A DNA stretch of 64,000 bases from JACPDI01 sp035463475 (lineage in GTDB: Bacteria; Acidobacteriota; Vicinamibacteria; Vicinamibacterales; 2-12-FULL-66-21). Where the stretch lies: positions 25,685 through 89,684 of the forward strand of contig DATHTE010000134.1 in assembly GCA_035463475.1 (NCBI GenBank), given 5' to 3'. This document shows, in pieces, positions 52,016-59,643 of this stretch. The translations under genes were made by a program, and so were the position numbers. The notes below the pieces were generated by a model. That model searched no databases. It had not been told where the DNA came from and was given only the letters and a program-made list of their open reading frames with translations. Every line of letters starts with the position of its first letter. Within the stretch, counting starts at the first letter, position 1.

Positions 52016-52044
52016 ACGCCCCGGCGGACCATCCGCCGGGGCGT
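52016..52044 (-). terminator. intrinsic terminator behind the peptidase/GNAT operon
   Basis: A perfect 13-bp stem (acgccccggcgga/tccgccggggcgt, loop cca) with a T-rich stretch on the minus strand (complement of gcaaaaacaa). It follows the last GNAT gene by about 30 bp and closes the operon. Confidence 0.8.
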
Positions 52045-52073
52045 CTGTTCTGGAGGGAGGCCTGCTTGCCGCG

Positions 52074-52742
52074 TCAGTGAATTCGTTCTCCGGACACCGC
52101 ACCCCTGCGGGTCCGTCTCCAGTCCTCGTCGACGATCGACCAGAGGATCTGGTCGAGATACTCGCCATTGCGGAGGAACGACTTGCGCAGGATGCCCTCC
52201 TGAAGCGCGCCGATCTTCCGCAGGGCGCCGTTGCCACGTCCGTTCTGGACCGCCGCGCGCGCCTCCAGCCGGTGCGTCTGCAGGACGTCGAACACGAAAT
52301 CGACGACCAGCCGCGCGCCGTCCGAGAACACGCCCGTGCCCCAGAATGCCGAGCCGATGGCAAACCCCCACTCGGCCGTCGCGAACCCGGGCTCGAGCTG
52401 TCGCACCTGGAAGATGCCGACAGCGGTGTCCATTCCGTGCGGCACCACAGCGAAGCAGGCGTAATTGCCCGCGGCTCGCTCCCGGTGCGTCCACGCGATG
52501 AACCGCTCGAAACCTTCGACGGTCGTTGGAGGCGGCGAGATGAAGCGCGCCACTTCCTCCGTGGCCAGCATGGCGAGCAGCGAAGAGGCGTCGGAGAGCC
52601 GCAGCTCCCGCAGCGTGATCTTGCCGCCGGCCAGCACCGGGAGGCCCTGGCGCCAGTCGGTCGAGGTGACCTGGGTCGTCTGTGGAAACGCGGTCTGCAC
52701 GTCCAGAGTCATCTCTCTATCGCGATAAGGCATCTTTTCCAT
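52074..52742 (-). CDS. GNAT N-acetyltransferase 2 (RimJ/RimL-like)
   Basis: 222 residues. GNAT fold: ITLRELRLSDASSLLAML, GFERFIAWTHRERAAGNYACF, a core FQVRQLEPGFATAEWGFAIGSAFWGTG (acetyl-CoA pocket strand and loop) and ALRKIGALQEGILRKSFLRNG. It is close to the paralogue at 54924 (for example RNGEYLDQILWSIV identical). The ATG lies two bases behind the peptidase stop, and its GGGAGG is inside the last peptidase codons, so translation is coupled. No signal peptide, hence cytoplasmic; it could acetylate the peptidase before export, an antagonist or something unrelated. Confidence 0.88.
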   Translation of the reverse strand: MEKMPYRDREMTLDVQTAFPQTTQVTSTDWRQGLPVLAGGKITLRELRLSDASSLLAMLATEEVARFISPPPTTVEGFERFIAWTHRERAAGNYACFAVVPHGMDTAVGIFQVRQLEPGFATAEWGFAIGSAFWGTGVFSDGARLVVDFVFDVLQTHRLEARAAVQNGRGNGALRKIGALQEGILRKSFLRNGEYLDQILWSIVDEDWRRTRRGAVSGERIH

Positions 52743-52744
52743 GA

Positions 52745-54895
52745 CTAGATACCTCCCGCCATGATGTCGGTGGACGTGGTGGTGATCGGCGTGACCGGGG
52801 TCGGTGAGGTGCCGCTCTCCGTGGCAGGCGCCGCCTCGATCACACCGAACAACGACTCAATCGGCACAACGGGGATCGCTTCTTCGGTGGAGGTATCCGT
52901 GCCCCACACGATGTTGTCGTCCGCGACCGTGCCCCAGACGATGTTGTCGTCCGTGGCCGTGCCCCACACGATGTTGTCGTCGTTGGCCGTGCCCCAGACG
53001 ATGTTGTCGAGGTCCGCCGCGGTGCCCCAGACGATGTTGTCAAGGTCCGCAATGGCGGTGCCCCACACGATGTTGTCGCCGTCAGCTGCCGTGCCCCAGA
53101 CGATGTTGTCGCCTGACTCGGTCAGCATTGCCGCGCCCCACACCACGCCGGTGCAGTCGGCGCCGCCGCAGTCCGTGCCCCACACGATGTTGTCATCGCC
53201 GAGCACGGTGCCCCACACGATGTTGTCGAGGCTGTCGATCAGCGTCCCCCAGACGATGTTGTCGAGGTCGGCCGCCGTGCCCCAGACGATGTTGTCGCCC
53301 GTGGCATCCAGCGTGAACTGGGTGCCCCAGACGATGTTGTCGAGGTCCGCAACGATGGTGCCCCAGACGATGTTGTCGCCCTCGGCATCGAACGCCGTGC
53401 CCCAGACGATGTTGTCATCCCACGCGCTCGCGGCCGGCAGGATGGCGCCACCCTTGAGCTTGTGGTTGCCCCAGATGATCGCCTTGCTCCAGAACGGCGA
53501 AGTCGGGTACCTGCTTCCCTCCGGGTGCACGCGGAAGTACTTGGCCAGGGTGACCGCGCCATACGTGTTCAGGAACCCGGCGCCCTGCGTCAGGCTGTCG
53601 TAGGCGCGCTCCTCGGCGGTGTACTGCAGGATCGCCTTCACCGCGTTCGGCGTCAGCGATGGATTCGCCTGCATCATCAGCGCGACCGTGCCGGACACGA
53701 CCGGCGCCGCCATGCTGGTGCCACTCAGCGCGATGTACGGCCTGTAGGCCGTGGACCGGAAACCGTCCACGAGGAACGACGACTGCATCTCGTACAACGT
53801 GCTGCCGGCGACCGCCAGCGAGACGATTCCGGTGCCAGGCGCCACGAGATCCGGCTTGGCGAGGAAATCGACTGCCGTCGGCCCGCGCGAGCTGTAGGAC
53901 GCGATCGTGTCGTCCCCCCGTGCAAGCGTGCCGTTGTGACTGGACGCGCCGACGGTCAGCACCCACGGCGCGTTGCCCGGCGCCGTGATGCCGCCGTACT
54001 GCGATTCGCCGTCGGCGTTGCGCCCGCGGTTGCCGGCCGCCGCGACCACGACGATGCCTGCGTCAACAGCGCGCTTCGCGGCGAGTGCCAGCGGGTCGAC
54101 GTTGTACGACATCGTCACCGGCGCACCGACCGAGAGGTTCAGCACCCTGATGTTGTGAGCGGCCTTGTTCGCGATGGACCAGTCGATCGCGGCGATGACG
54201 TCGCTCATGTAGCCGACGGACTGGCCATCGAGCACCTTGAGTGAGACCAGGTGTGCGCTCGGCGCAATGCCTGCTCTGAACCCGAGAGAGTCGTAGCCGT
54301 TGCCGGCGATGACGCCGGCGACGTGCGTGCCGTGGCCGTTGTCGTCGTACGGAGCGGTCTGCCCGTTGACGAAGTCCACGAACGCCGTCACCCGCTGGCC
54401 GCCGACCACGGGCACCGCGGAACTCATTCCGTGGAACGTGAGGTCGTCATGCCAGGACGTGATCCCCGAGTCGATGATCGCGACCCCGACGCCCGCGCCG
54501 GAGTACCCCATCAGGGCTCGCGACGTGAGGGCGCCGGTTGCCATGGAGGCGAAGGTCATTTCGCCTGCCGTGGGGCGATCGAGGTAGATGACCTTGATCA
54601 GCGGGTGGCGTTCGAGCTTCGCGAGCTGCATCGCGCTCACGACGGCAACCTGGCTCGGGAAGGACACGAGCGTGCGCCCGGCCTTCCCACCCGCCTGCCG
54701 GATGAGCGCTTCAGCATTCCCGTGCTCGACCGTCTCGATGATGACGCGGTACTCGCCTGCGCCGGCCGTGCGCTTCAGTTTCGACTGAAGGGCGCCGTCC
54801 AGCTTCGGCCCGCCGGCGAACGCCGGTGTGGCCCAGGCGAACACCACGGCCAGCATCGCCGCCAGCCAGGTCCGCTTGTTTCGCCAGAAAGTCAC
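52745..54895 (-). CDS. secreted S8 serine peptidase with 14 DNIVWGT repeats
   Basis: 716 residues. Signal peptide (cleavage near AFAGG, residue 27), an inhibitor-like propeptide region (YRVIIETVEHGNAEALIRQA), then a subtilase domain with intact triad D142 (AIIDSGI), H188 (NGHGTHVAG) and S394 (SGTSMAAP) and oxyanion N289. From about 470 the C-terminus consists of short units centred on DNIVWGT (14 copies) plus degenerate IIWGN and VVWGA units, separated by 3-9 variable, acidic residues. A Cys pair (DCGGADC) lies in the array. GTG start at 54895 behind AAAAGGA. Tandem partner of the copy at 55578. Confidence 0.93.
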   Translation of the reverse strand: MTFWRNKRTWLAAMLAVVFAWATPAFAGGPKLDGALQSKLKRTAGAGEYRVIIETVEHGNAEALIRQAGGKAGRTLVSFPSQVAVVSAMQLAKLERHPLIKVIYLDRPTAGEMTFASMATGALTSRALMGYSGAGVGVAIIDSGITSWHDDLTFHGMSSAVPVVGGQRVTAFVDFVNGQTAPYDDNGHGTHVAGVIAGNGYDSLGFRAGIAPSAHLVSLKVLDGQSVGYMSDVIAAIDWSIANKAAHNIRVLNLSVGAPVTMSYNVDPLALAAKRAVDAGIVVVAAAGNRGRNADGESQYGGITAPGNAPWVLTVGASSHNGTLARGDDTIASYSSRGPTAVDFLAKPDLVAPGTGIVSLAVAGSTLYEMQSSFLVDGFRSTAYRPYIALSGTSMAAPVVSGTVALMMQANPSLTPNAVKAILQYTAEERAYDSLTQGAGFLNTYGAVTLAKYFRVHPEGSRYPTSPFWSKAIIWGNHKLKGGAILPAASAWDDNIVWGTAFDAEGDNIVWGTIVADLDNIVWGTQFTLDATGDNIVWGTAADLDNIVWGTLIDSLDNIVWGTVLGDDNIVWGTDCGGADCTGVVWGAAMLTESGDNIVWGTAADGDNIVWGTAIADLDNIVWGTAADLDNIVWGTANDDNIVWGTATDDNIVWGTVADDNIVWGTDTSTEEAIPVVPIESLFGVIEAAPATESGTSPTPVTPITTTSTDIMAGGI
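52899..53416 (-). repeat. DNIVWGT repeat array of peptidase 2
   Basis: About 16 units of a conserved 20-bp core (gtgcccca[c/g]acgatgttgtc on the plus strand) with spacers of 9-27 bp. Cores are almost identical at DNA level even at silent positions, which suggests recent copying or gene conversion rather than old descent. Confidence 0.9.
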
Positions 54896-54923
54896 GATGA
54901 ATCCTTTTGAAAAGGGCTTGCGT

Positions 54924-55568
54924 TCAGTGAATCGCCGAACCCCACACAGCTTTGCTCTGCGTCAACATCCAATCCTCCCGGACGATGGACCACAAAATCT
55001 GATCGAGGTACTCGCCGTTGCGCAGGAAGGACTTGCGCAACAGGCCCTCGCGCACCGCACCCAGTTTCATGAGCGCGCCGTTGCCGCGGCCGTTTTGTGC
55101 AGCGGCGCGCGCCTCGAGGCGGTGCACCCCGAGGACACCAAAAGCAAAGTTCACGGTCAGCGTCGCGCCGTCCGCGAACACTCCGGTCCCCCAGTACGGC
55201 GACCCGATCGCGAAGCCCCACTCGGCGGTCGCGAACGACGGTTCGAGCTGCCGGACCTGGAAGATTCCGATCGCCGAGTCCATACCCTCTGGAACAACGG
55301 CGAAGCATGCGTAGGTGCCCTGTGTGCGCTGCAGGTGCGTCCATTCGATGAAGCGTTCGAACCCCGCGACCGTTGTCGGGGGCGGCGTAATGAACCGCGC
55401 CACCTCTTCGGTGGCCAGCATGGCGACGAGCGACGCCGCATCCGAACGGCACAGCTCGCGCAGGGTCACGCGCTCCCCGCGGAGCGTCGGCAGGGCCTTG
55501 CGCCAGTCGGTCGTGACGACCGGGGCGGGTGTGCTCACGAAGCTGGTGGAGGCGGTCATGGTCTGCAT
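54924..55568 (-). CDS. GNAT N-acetyltransferase 1 (RimJ/RimL-like)
   Basis: 214 residues and paralogous to the enzyme at 52074: both contain LATEEVARFI[ST]PPPTTV, GIFQVRQLEP.FATAEWGFAIGS, RLEARAA.QNGRGNGAL and LRKSFLRNGEYLDQILWSIV. The fold is GNAT; substrate unknown. GGAGGAAG precedes the ATG by five bases. It sits between the two repeat peptidases, 9 bp behind the first and 28 bp before the second. The pair of duplicated genes shows that peptidase and acetyltransferase were copied as one unit. Confidence 0.88.
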   Translation of the reverse strand: MQTMTASTSFVSTPAPVVTTDWRKALPTLRGERVTLRELCRSDAASLVAMLATEEVARFITPPPTTVAGFERFIEWTHLQRTQGTYACFAVVPEGMDSAIGIFQVRQLEPSFATAEWGFAIGSPYWGTGVFADGATLTVNFAFGVLGVHRLEARAAAQNGRGNGALMKLGAVREGLLRKSFLRNGEYLDQILWSIVREDWMLTQSKAVWGSAIH

Positions 55569-55577
55569 GGCTTCCTC

Positions 55578-57539
55578 CTACTTCTTCTTCGTGGCCGGAC
55601 CCGAACGCGTGCCCCAGACAATGTTGTCGCCATTGTCCTTGCGGCCGCTGCGCGTGCCCCACACGATGTTGTCGCCGTCGTCACCGCGACGCGTGCCCCA
55701 CACGATGTTGTCGCCGTCACGTCCCATCGCGGTGCCCCACACGATGTTGTCGCCGTCGTACGTCCCCCACACGATGTTGTCGTTGTCCAGCGTGCCCCAG
55801 ACGATGTTGTCGCCGGCGACCGTTCCCCACACGATGTTGTCGTCGCCGACCGCCGACGTGATCAACCCGGTGCCCCACACGATGTTGTCGCCCCAGGTCT
55901 CGGCGGCAGTGCCCCACACGATGTTGTCGAGGTCGGCCGCGGTGCCCCAGACGATGTTGTCGTCCACCGCGGAGCCCCACACGACGCTCGTGCTCCACAC
56001 GATGTTGTTCGCCCAGATGGCGCTCGTGGACCACACGATGTTGGTGCCCCACACGATGTTCTGCGACCAGGCGTACTCACGACCACCGATGGTGCTCACC
56101 GGAAGCACGGGCGCGGACTGCGCCGGCGCGGAGGTGTCGGTGAAGAACGCGATGTTGCCCGCGCCGATGGCGTTGATGCCGCCGGCCCCCTGCGTGAGCG
56201 CGTCGTACGGGTCGCCGGTTTCCGGGTTGACGACGGGAATGGCGGTGTACTGCAGGATCGCCTTGACGGCGTTCGGGCTGATCGGCGGATTGTTCGCGTT
56301 GCTGTAGCGGCTCGCCTCGAGCATCAGGGCAACCACGCCGCTGGTGACCGCGGCCGACATGCTGGTCCCGCTCAGTTTGATGTAGCACGCTCCGCGCTTC
56401 CCCTTCTCGCGGAGGCTCGGGTACAGGTTGACCAGCGTGGAGGTCAGCGCGCAGTTGGACACGAGCTTGTCGCCCGGAGCGACGAGGTCGGGCTTCGCGT
56501 AGGCGTCATACCAGGACGGCCCGCGGGAACTGAAGTTCGACACTTTGTCGTCGGACCGATCCGACGTGCCGTTGGTGCGAAGCGATCCGACCGTGAGCGC
56601 CGATGGCGCGTTCGCCGGCGAGGTAATCCCGGCGTAGCCCACGTCACCGGTCTCGAGGCTCTGGCCGAAGTTGCCGGCGGACACCACGACGACCAGCCCG
56701 ACGCGGGCGGCCCGCTCCACCGCCAGCACGAGGGGGTCGGTCCCGGCCGGCTCGAAGATCGGATGGCCGAGCGACAGGTTGATGATATCGATGCCGAACA
56801 GTTCCCGGTTCGCCACCGCGAAGTCGATCGCGGCGATGACGGCGCTGCTGTAGCCCTTGCCGTCTTTGTCGAGCACCTTGAGCCCAATGAGGCGCGCCGA
56901 GGGCGCTACCCCCGAATACGCGGCGCCCGTGGACTGCGAGCCGGAACCCGCAATCAGCCCGGCCACGTGTGTGCCATGGCCGTAGTCGTCGTAAGGATTG
57001 ACCGTCAGCGGCGTTCCGGTCCTGGAGAAATCCCGGAAGGCGACGATGCGCGTGCCGAAGTCCGGGAGCGGCGCGATGCCCGAGTCAATGATCGCGACGC
57101 CGATCCCTCGTCCCATCTCCGTGTCTTCGTCCAGGCCCAGCTGCGCGTGCAGGGTCTCGTAGGCGCGCCTTTCGGACGCGCCGCGAGGCGTCTGCTCCGG
57201 CCGCGCGCCCGGCTCGACGATGGCGTCTATCGAGACCGCCTCGATGATGGGATCGTTCGCGAGAGCCTCGATATCCTCGCCGTGCACGACGGCGGTCAGC
57301 GCGTTGATCGAGGGATGCTCCGCGATGAGATCGTCCCCGTGCTTGCGCAGCGCGTCGCGGAGCAACGGTCGCGTGCCGGGTTTCACGGTGATGATCACGC
57401 GCTGCTGGGCGGGGGTTCCTTTTCGGAGTTCTTGTCTCAGCGCGCGATCGAGCTTCTGGTGATCCGCGTCGGCCGGCGTCGCCCAAAGCGCGACAACCAG
57501 GGCCGTGAGGAGCAAGCGGACGGATGTACGCACAGACAT
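55578..57539 (-). CDS. secreted S8 serine peptidase with 11 NIVWGT repeats
   Basis: 653 residues from the ATG at 57539, which opens the signal peptide (cleavage near ADADH); a longer frame upstream has no signal. Propeptide-like segment with QRVIITVKPGTRPLLRDAL and a subtilase domain with D152 (AIIDSGI), H188 (YGHGTHVAG), S393 (SGTSMSAA). From about 527: QNIVWGT, then variant units (NIVWST, AIWAN, VVWGS), then ten DNIVWGT units with spacers turning basic near the end (RRGDDG, RSGRKDNG, RSGPATKKK). First gene of the four-gene cassette array. No convincing promoter found in the 233 bp before it. Confidence 0.92.
   Translation of the reverse strand: MSVRTSVRLLLTALVVALWATPADADHQKLDRALRQELRKGTPAQQRVIITVKPGTRPLLRDALRKHGDDLIAEHPSINALTAVVHGEDIEALANDPIIEAVSIDAIVEPGARPEQTPRGASERRAYETLHAQLGLDEDTEMGRGIGVAIIDSGIAPLPDFGTRIVAFRDFSRTGTPLTVNPYDDYGHGTHVAGLIAGSGSQSTGAAYSGVAPSARLIGLKVLDKDGKGYSSAVIAAIDFAVANRELFGIDIINLSLGHPIFEPAGTDPLVLAVERAARVGLVVVVSAGNFGQSLETGDVGYAGITSPANAPSALTVGSLRTNGTSDRSDDKVSNFSSRGPSWYDAYAKPDLVAPGDKLVSNCALTSTLVNLYPSLREKGKRGACYIKLSGTSMSAAVTSGVVALMLEASRYSNANNPPISPNAVKAILQYTAIPVVNPETGDPYDALTQGAGGINAIGAGNIAFFTDTSAPAQSAPVLPVSTIGGREYAWSQNIVWGTNIVWSTSAIWANNIVWSTSVVWGSAVDDNIVWGTAADLDNIVWGTAAETWGDNIVWGTGLITSAVGDDNIVWGTVAGDNIVWGTLDNDNIVWGTYDGDNIVWGTAMGRDGDNIVWGTRRGDDGDNIVWGTRSGRKDNGDNIVWGTRSGPATKKK
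55609..56064 (-). repeat. NIVWGT repeat array of peptidase 1
   Basis: About 15 units with the same 20-bp core as the array at 52899. The C-terminal-coding units (55609-55760) are the most regular; those near 56000 are degenerate and packed head to tail (NIVWGTNIVWST), which suggests growth of the array from one end. Confidence 0.9.
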
Positions 57540-57772
57540 CTCGCCCGAAAGCTGAGCAAGGGGGGGGCCACACTCAGCGGTATCCCGCACGCTGGGGTTA
57601 AGTGGCTGATCTGAATGAGTTAGGGGTCTTCGGTCGGTCGATCCAGCGCACACGTGCGCGGGGGGAGCTGTGCAGTTTTGGATCACCACAACCGCGCCTT
57701 GTCGGTGAAATTCCTACAACCATCGCGTGGTTATTGGGAGTTTTGCTGCTGTGCCGTTCTTGGACATCGATC
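57540..57772 (-). other. 233-bp gap upstream of the repeat-peptidase operon
   Basis: Must contain the promoter of the cassette operon, but I see no good -35/-10 or sigma-54 match. It holds a palindromic gcgca-cacg-tgcgc (57647-57660). GC content is lower than in the flanking genes. Confidence 0.4.
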
Positions 57773-58735
57773 TCAAAACTGAACACGAGAATCCTGTCTG
57801 TAAGACACTGACATTATGAGACTTAAGGCGAAATTCACAGCAGCGATGGCCGCGGCGGGCGCCAGGAGCCAGGGGAAGTCGCCAAACGCTCGTACGCTTC
57901 CCGCTTCCTGCAGCATCGTTCCCCAGCTCGGTATCGGCTCGGCGAACCCGAACCCGACGAACGACAGCGTCGCTTCGGCGAGCACGAACGCGGGAATCAG
58001 CAACGCGGCCTGCGCGCCAATGAAGCCGCGCGCCGCCGGCAGCACGTGGACGAGGAGCACGCGCGCGGCTCCCGCGCCGGCCGCGCGCGCCGCCTCCGCG
58101 TAGTCGCGCCTGCGTTCGACCGCGACGATCGCGCGAACACCGCGCGCGACCATCGGCCAGCCCACGAGCGCGAGCACGACGGCGATCGCGGCGAACACCT
58201 GCGCGGGCGTCAGCACGAGCGGCAAGGCGGCCCGCAGCGCCAGCGCCACGTAGATCGCGGGCAGCACGAGAGCGATATCGGCCACGCGCATCGCGGCTTC
58301 GTCGAGCAGGCCGCCGGCATAACCCGCCAGCGCGCCCGCCAGCGTTCCGATCAGGATCGCCCCGAGCGACGCGGCGATGGCGATCCCGAGCGACGCGCGA
58401 GCGCCGAACAGCAGCCGTGAGCACACGTCGCGGCCGAGCGCGTCGCTGCCGAGCAGGAACAGCGGCGCATCCTCGTCGAAGGCCTCGAAGAGGCTGACGC
58501 GCCGCGCGCGGTCCTCGGCGTACGTCCGCTCCAACCTGTTGGCCAGCACGAGCCGGTAGGCGAACGGGGCATGCCATTCCCCCTGCCCGTCCACGAGGCG
58601 CAGGCGCATGGGAGGCGCGTATGGGTAGTCGGCAAACTGCCGGTGCGGGTCGGTCGGCGCGATGGCCGGCGCGAGCGCCGCGGCGAGCGTGATGATGGCG
58701 AACAGCGCGACTCCCGTTCCGCGCGACCAGGTCAT
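57773..58735 (-). CDS. peptide/nickel-type ABC transporter permease (DppC-like)
   Basis: 320 residues. N-terminal helix and periplasmic loop, then the binding-protein-dependent permease domain with LGSDALGRDVCSRLLFGAR (the OppC N-domain hallmark LGTDxLGRD), GYAGGLLDEAAMRVADIAL, and the EAA loop EAARAAGAGAARVLLVHVLP. The loop before the LGSD motif is unusually long (RLVLANRLERTYAEDRARR). Its ATG overlaps the dppB-like stop by four bases. No ATPase gene follows. Confidence 0.92.
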   Translation of the reverse strand: MTWSRGTGVALFAIITLAAALAPAIAPTDPHRQFADYPYAPPMRLRLVDGQGEWHAPFAYRLVLANRLERTYAEDRARRVSLFEAFDEDAPLFLLGSDALGRDVCSRLLFGARASLGIAIAASLGAILIGTLAGALAGYAGGLLDEAAMRVADIALVLPAIYVALALRAALPLVLTPAQVFAAIAVVLALVGWPMVARGVRAIVAVERRRDYAEAARAAGAGAARVLLVHVLPAARGFIGAQAALLIPAFVLAEATLSFVGFGFAEPIPSWGTMLQEAGSVRAFGDFPWLLAPAAAIAAVNFALSLIMSVSYRQDSRVQF

Positions 58736-59643
58736 GACTCGCGCACCCGCGGATCCAGCCAGAGGTGGAGGAGGTCGGACACCAGAATCGCCACCGCGAG
58801 GAGCAGCGAGACCGCGGCGGCGCAGCCGGCGACCAGGAAAACATCGCGCGCGCGCAGCCCCTCGGCCATCAGCAGGCCGAGGCCCGGCCAGTCCGTCACG
58901 ATCTCGACGACGAAGGAGCCGCTCAGGAGCGTGCCCGCGACGATGCCATACGTGCCGGCGAGCGGGCCGAGCGAGTTGCGCAACGCGTGCTTCCACACGA
59001 GGCGCCGCGGCCGCACGCCCCGCGCGAGCGCGGCGTACACATGCCGCTCGCCGAGGGCCTGGCGGATCGCCTGCGACTGCATCCGCTCGATCACGGCGGC
59101 GAGCGGCAGGGCGAGCGCGAGCGCGGGGATGACCGCGTTGGCGGCGCTCGCGCCGCCCGGCGCGAGCCAGCCGGTCCGGGCCGCCAGCGCCGTCAGGGCC
59201 AGCGCCGCGACCAGCGGCGGCACGGCGAGCATCGTGACCGACGCGGCGCGCACGAGTTGCGAGAGCACGCCGCGCGAGCGGGACCCGGTGAACACCCCCA
59301 GCGGGATGCCGATGCCGGTCGCGAGCACCAGCGCCACGGCGCCGAGCGTCGCGGTGTTCCGGGTACGCTCGTCGAGCAGGTCCGTGACGGGCCGCTGGTA
59401 CTTCAGCGAGCGGCCGAAGTCGAGCCGCGCGGCGCGCGACACCCACGCGGCGTACTGCGCCGCGAGCGGCCGGTCGAACCTGGCAGCGGCGCGCTCCGCG
59501 CGGATGCGCGCCGGATCGGCGCCGGGACCGAACTCGGTGAAGAAATCGCCCGGAGCGAGCTGCACGAGGAGAAACGAGGCAGAGGCGGCGCCGACGACGA
59601 GCAGCGCTGCGAACACGACCCGCCTGGCGAGAAAGCGCGTCAA
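58732..59643 (-). CDS. peptide/nickel-type ABC transporter permease (DppB-like)
   Basis: 303 residues. Starts at TTG (59643), which overlaps the binding-protein stop as TTGA. FLARRVVFAALLVVGAASASFLLVQLAPGD is the typical first helix and APGDFF loop of DppB; DFGRSLKYQRPVTDLL and the EAA-like loop ALARGVRPRRLVWKHALRNSL follow. Six membrane segments. Coupled on both sides to its transporter partners. Confidence 0.92.
   Translation of the reverse strand: MTRFLARRVVFAALLVVGAASASFLLVQLAPGDFFTEFGPGADPARIRAERAAARFDRPLAAQYAAWVSRAARLDFGRSLKYQRPVTDLLDERTRNTATLGAVALVLATGIGIPLGVFTGSRSRGVLSQLVRAASVTMLAVPPLVAALALTALAARTGWLAPGGASAANAVIPALALALPLAAVIERMQSQAIRQALGERHVYAALARGVRPRRLVWKHALRNSLGPLAGTYGIVAGTLLSGSFVVEIVTDWPGLGLLMAEGLRARDVFLVAGCAAAVSLLLAVAILVSDLLHLWLDPRVRES

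Noticed and set aside
52761..53603. Plus-strand open frame with VPHTMLSS-type repeats opposite the DNIVWGT array (a similar one at 55315-56307)
   Set aside because: These are mirror frames of the repeat arrays. The minus-strand frames have signal peptides and catalytic triads; the plus frames have no ribosome site or domain.
52899..56064. VWGT arrays as multi-core RiPP precursors with the GNAT or the radical-SAM protein as maturase
   Set aside because: The arrays are fused to full secreted subtilases, the radical-SAM gene is 15 kb away in another operon, and no leader peptide or peptide transporter with protease domain is present.
57714..58844. Arg-rich minus-strand frames overlapping dppC and dppB
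   Set aside because: Other frames of high-GC genes; they lack family motifs, while the permease frames have LGSDALGRD and EAA loops with coupled starts.
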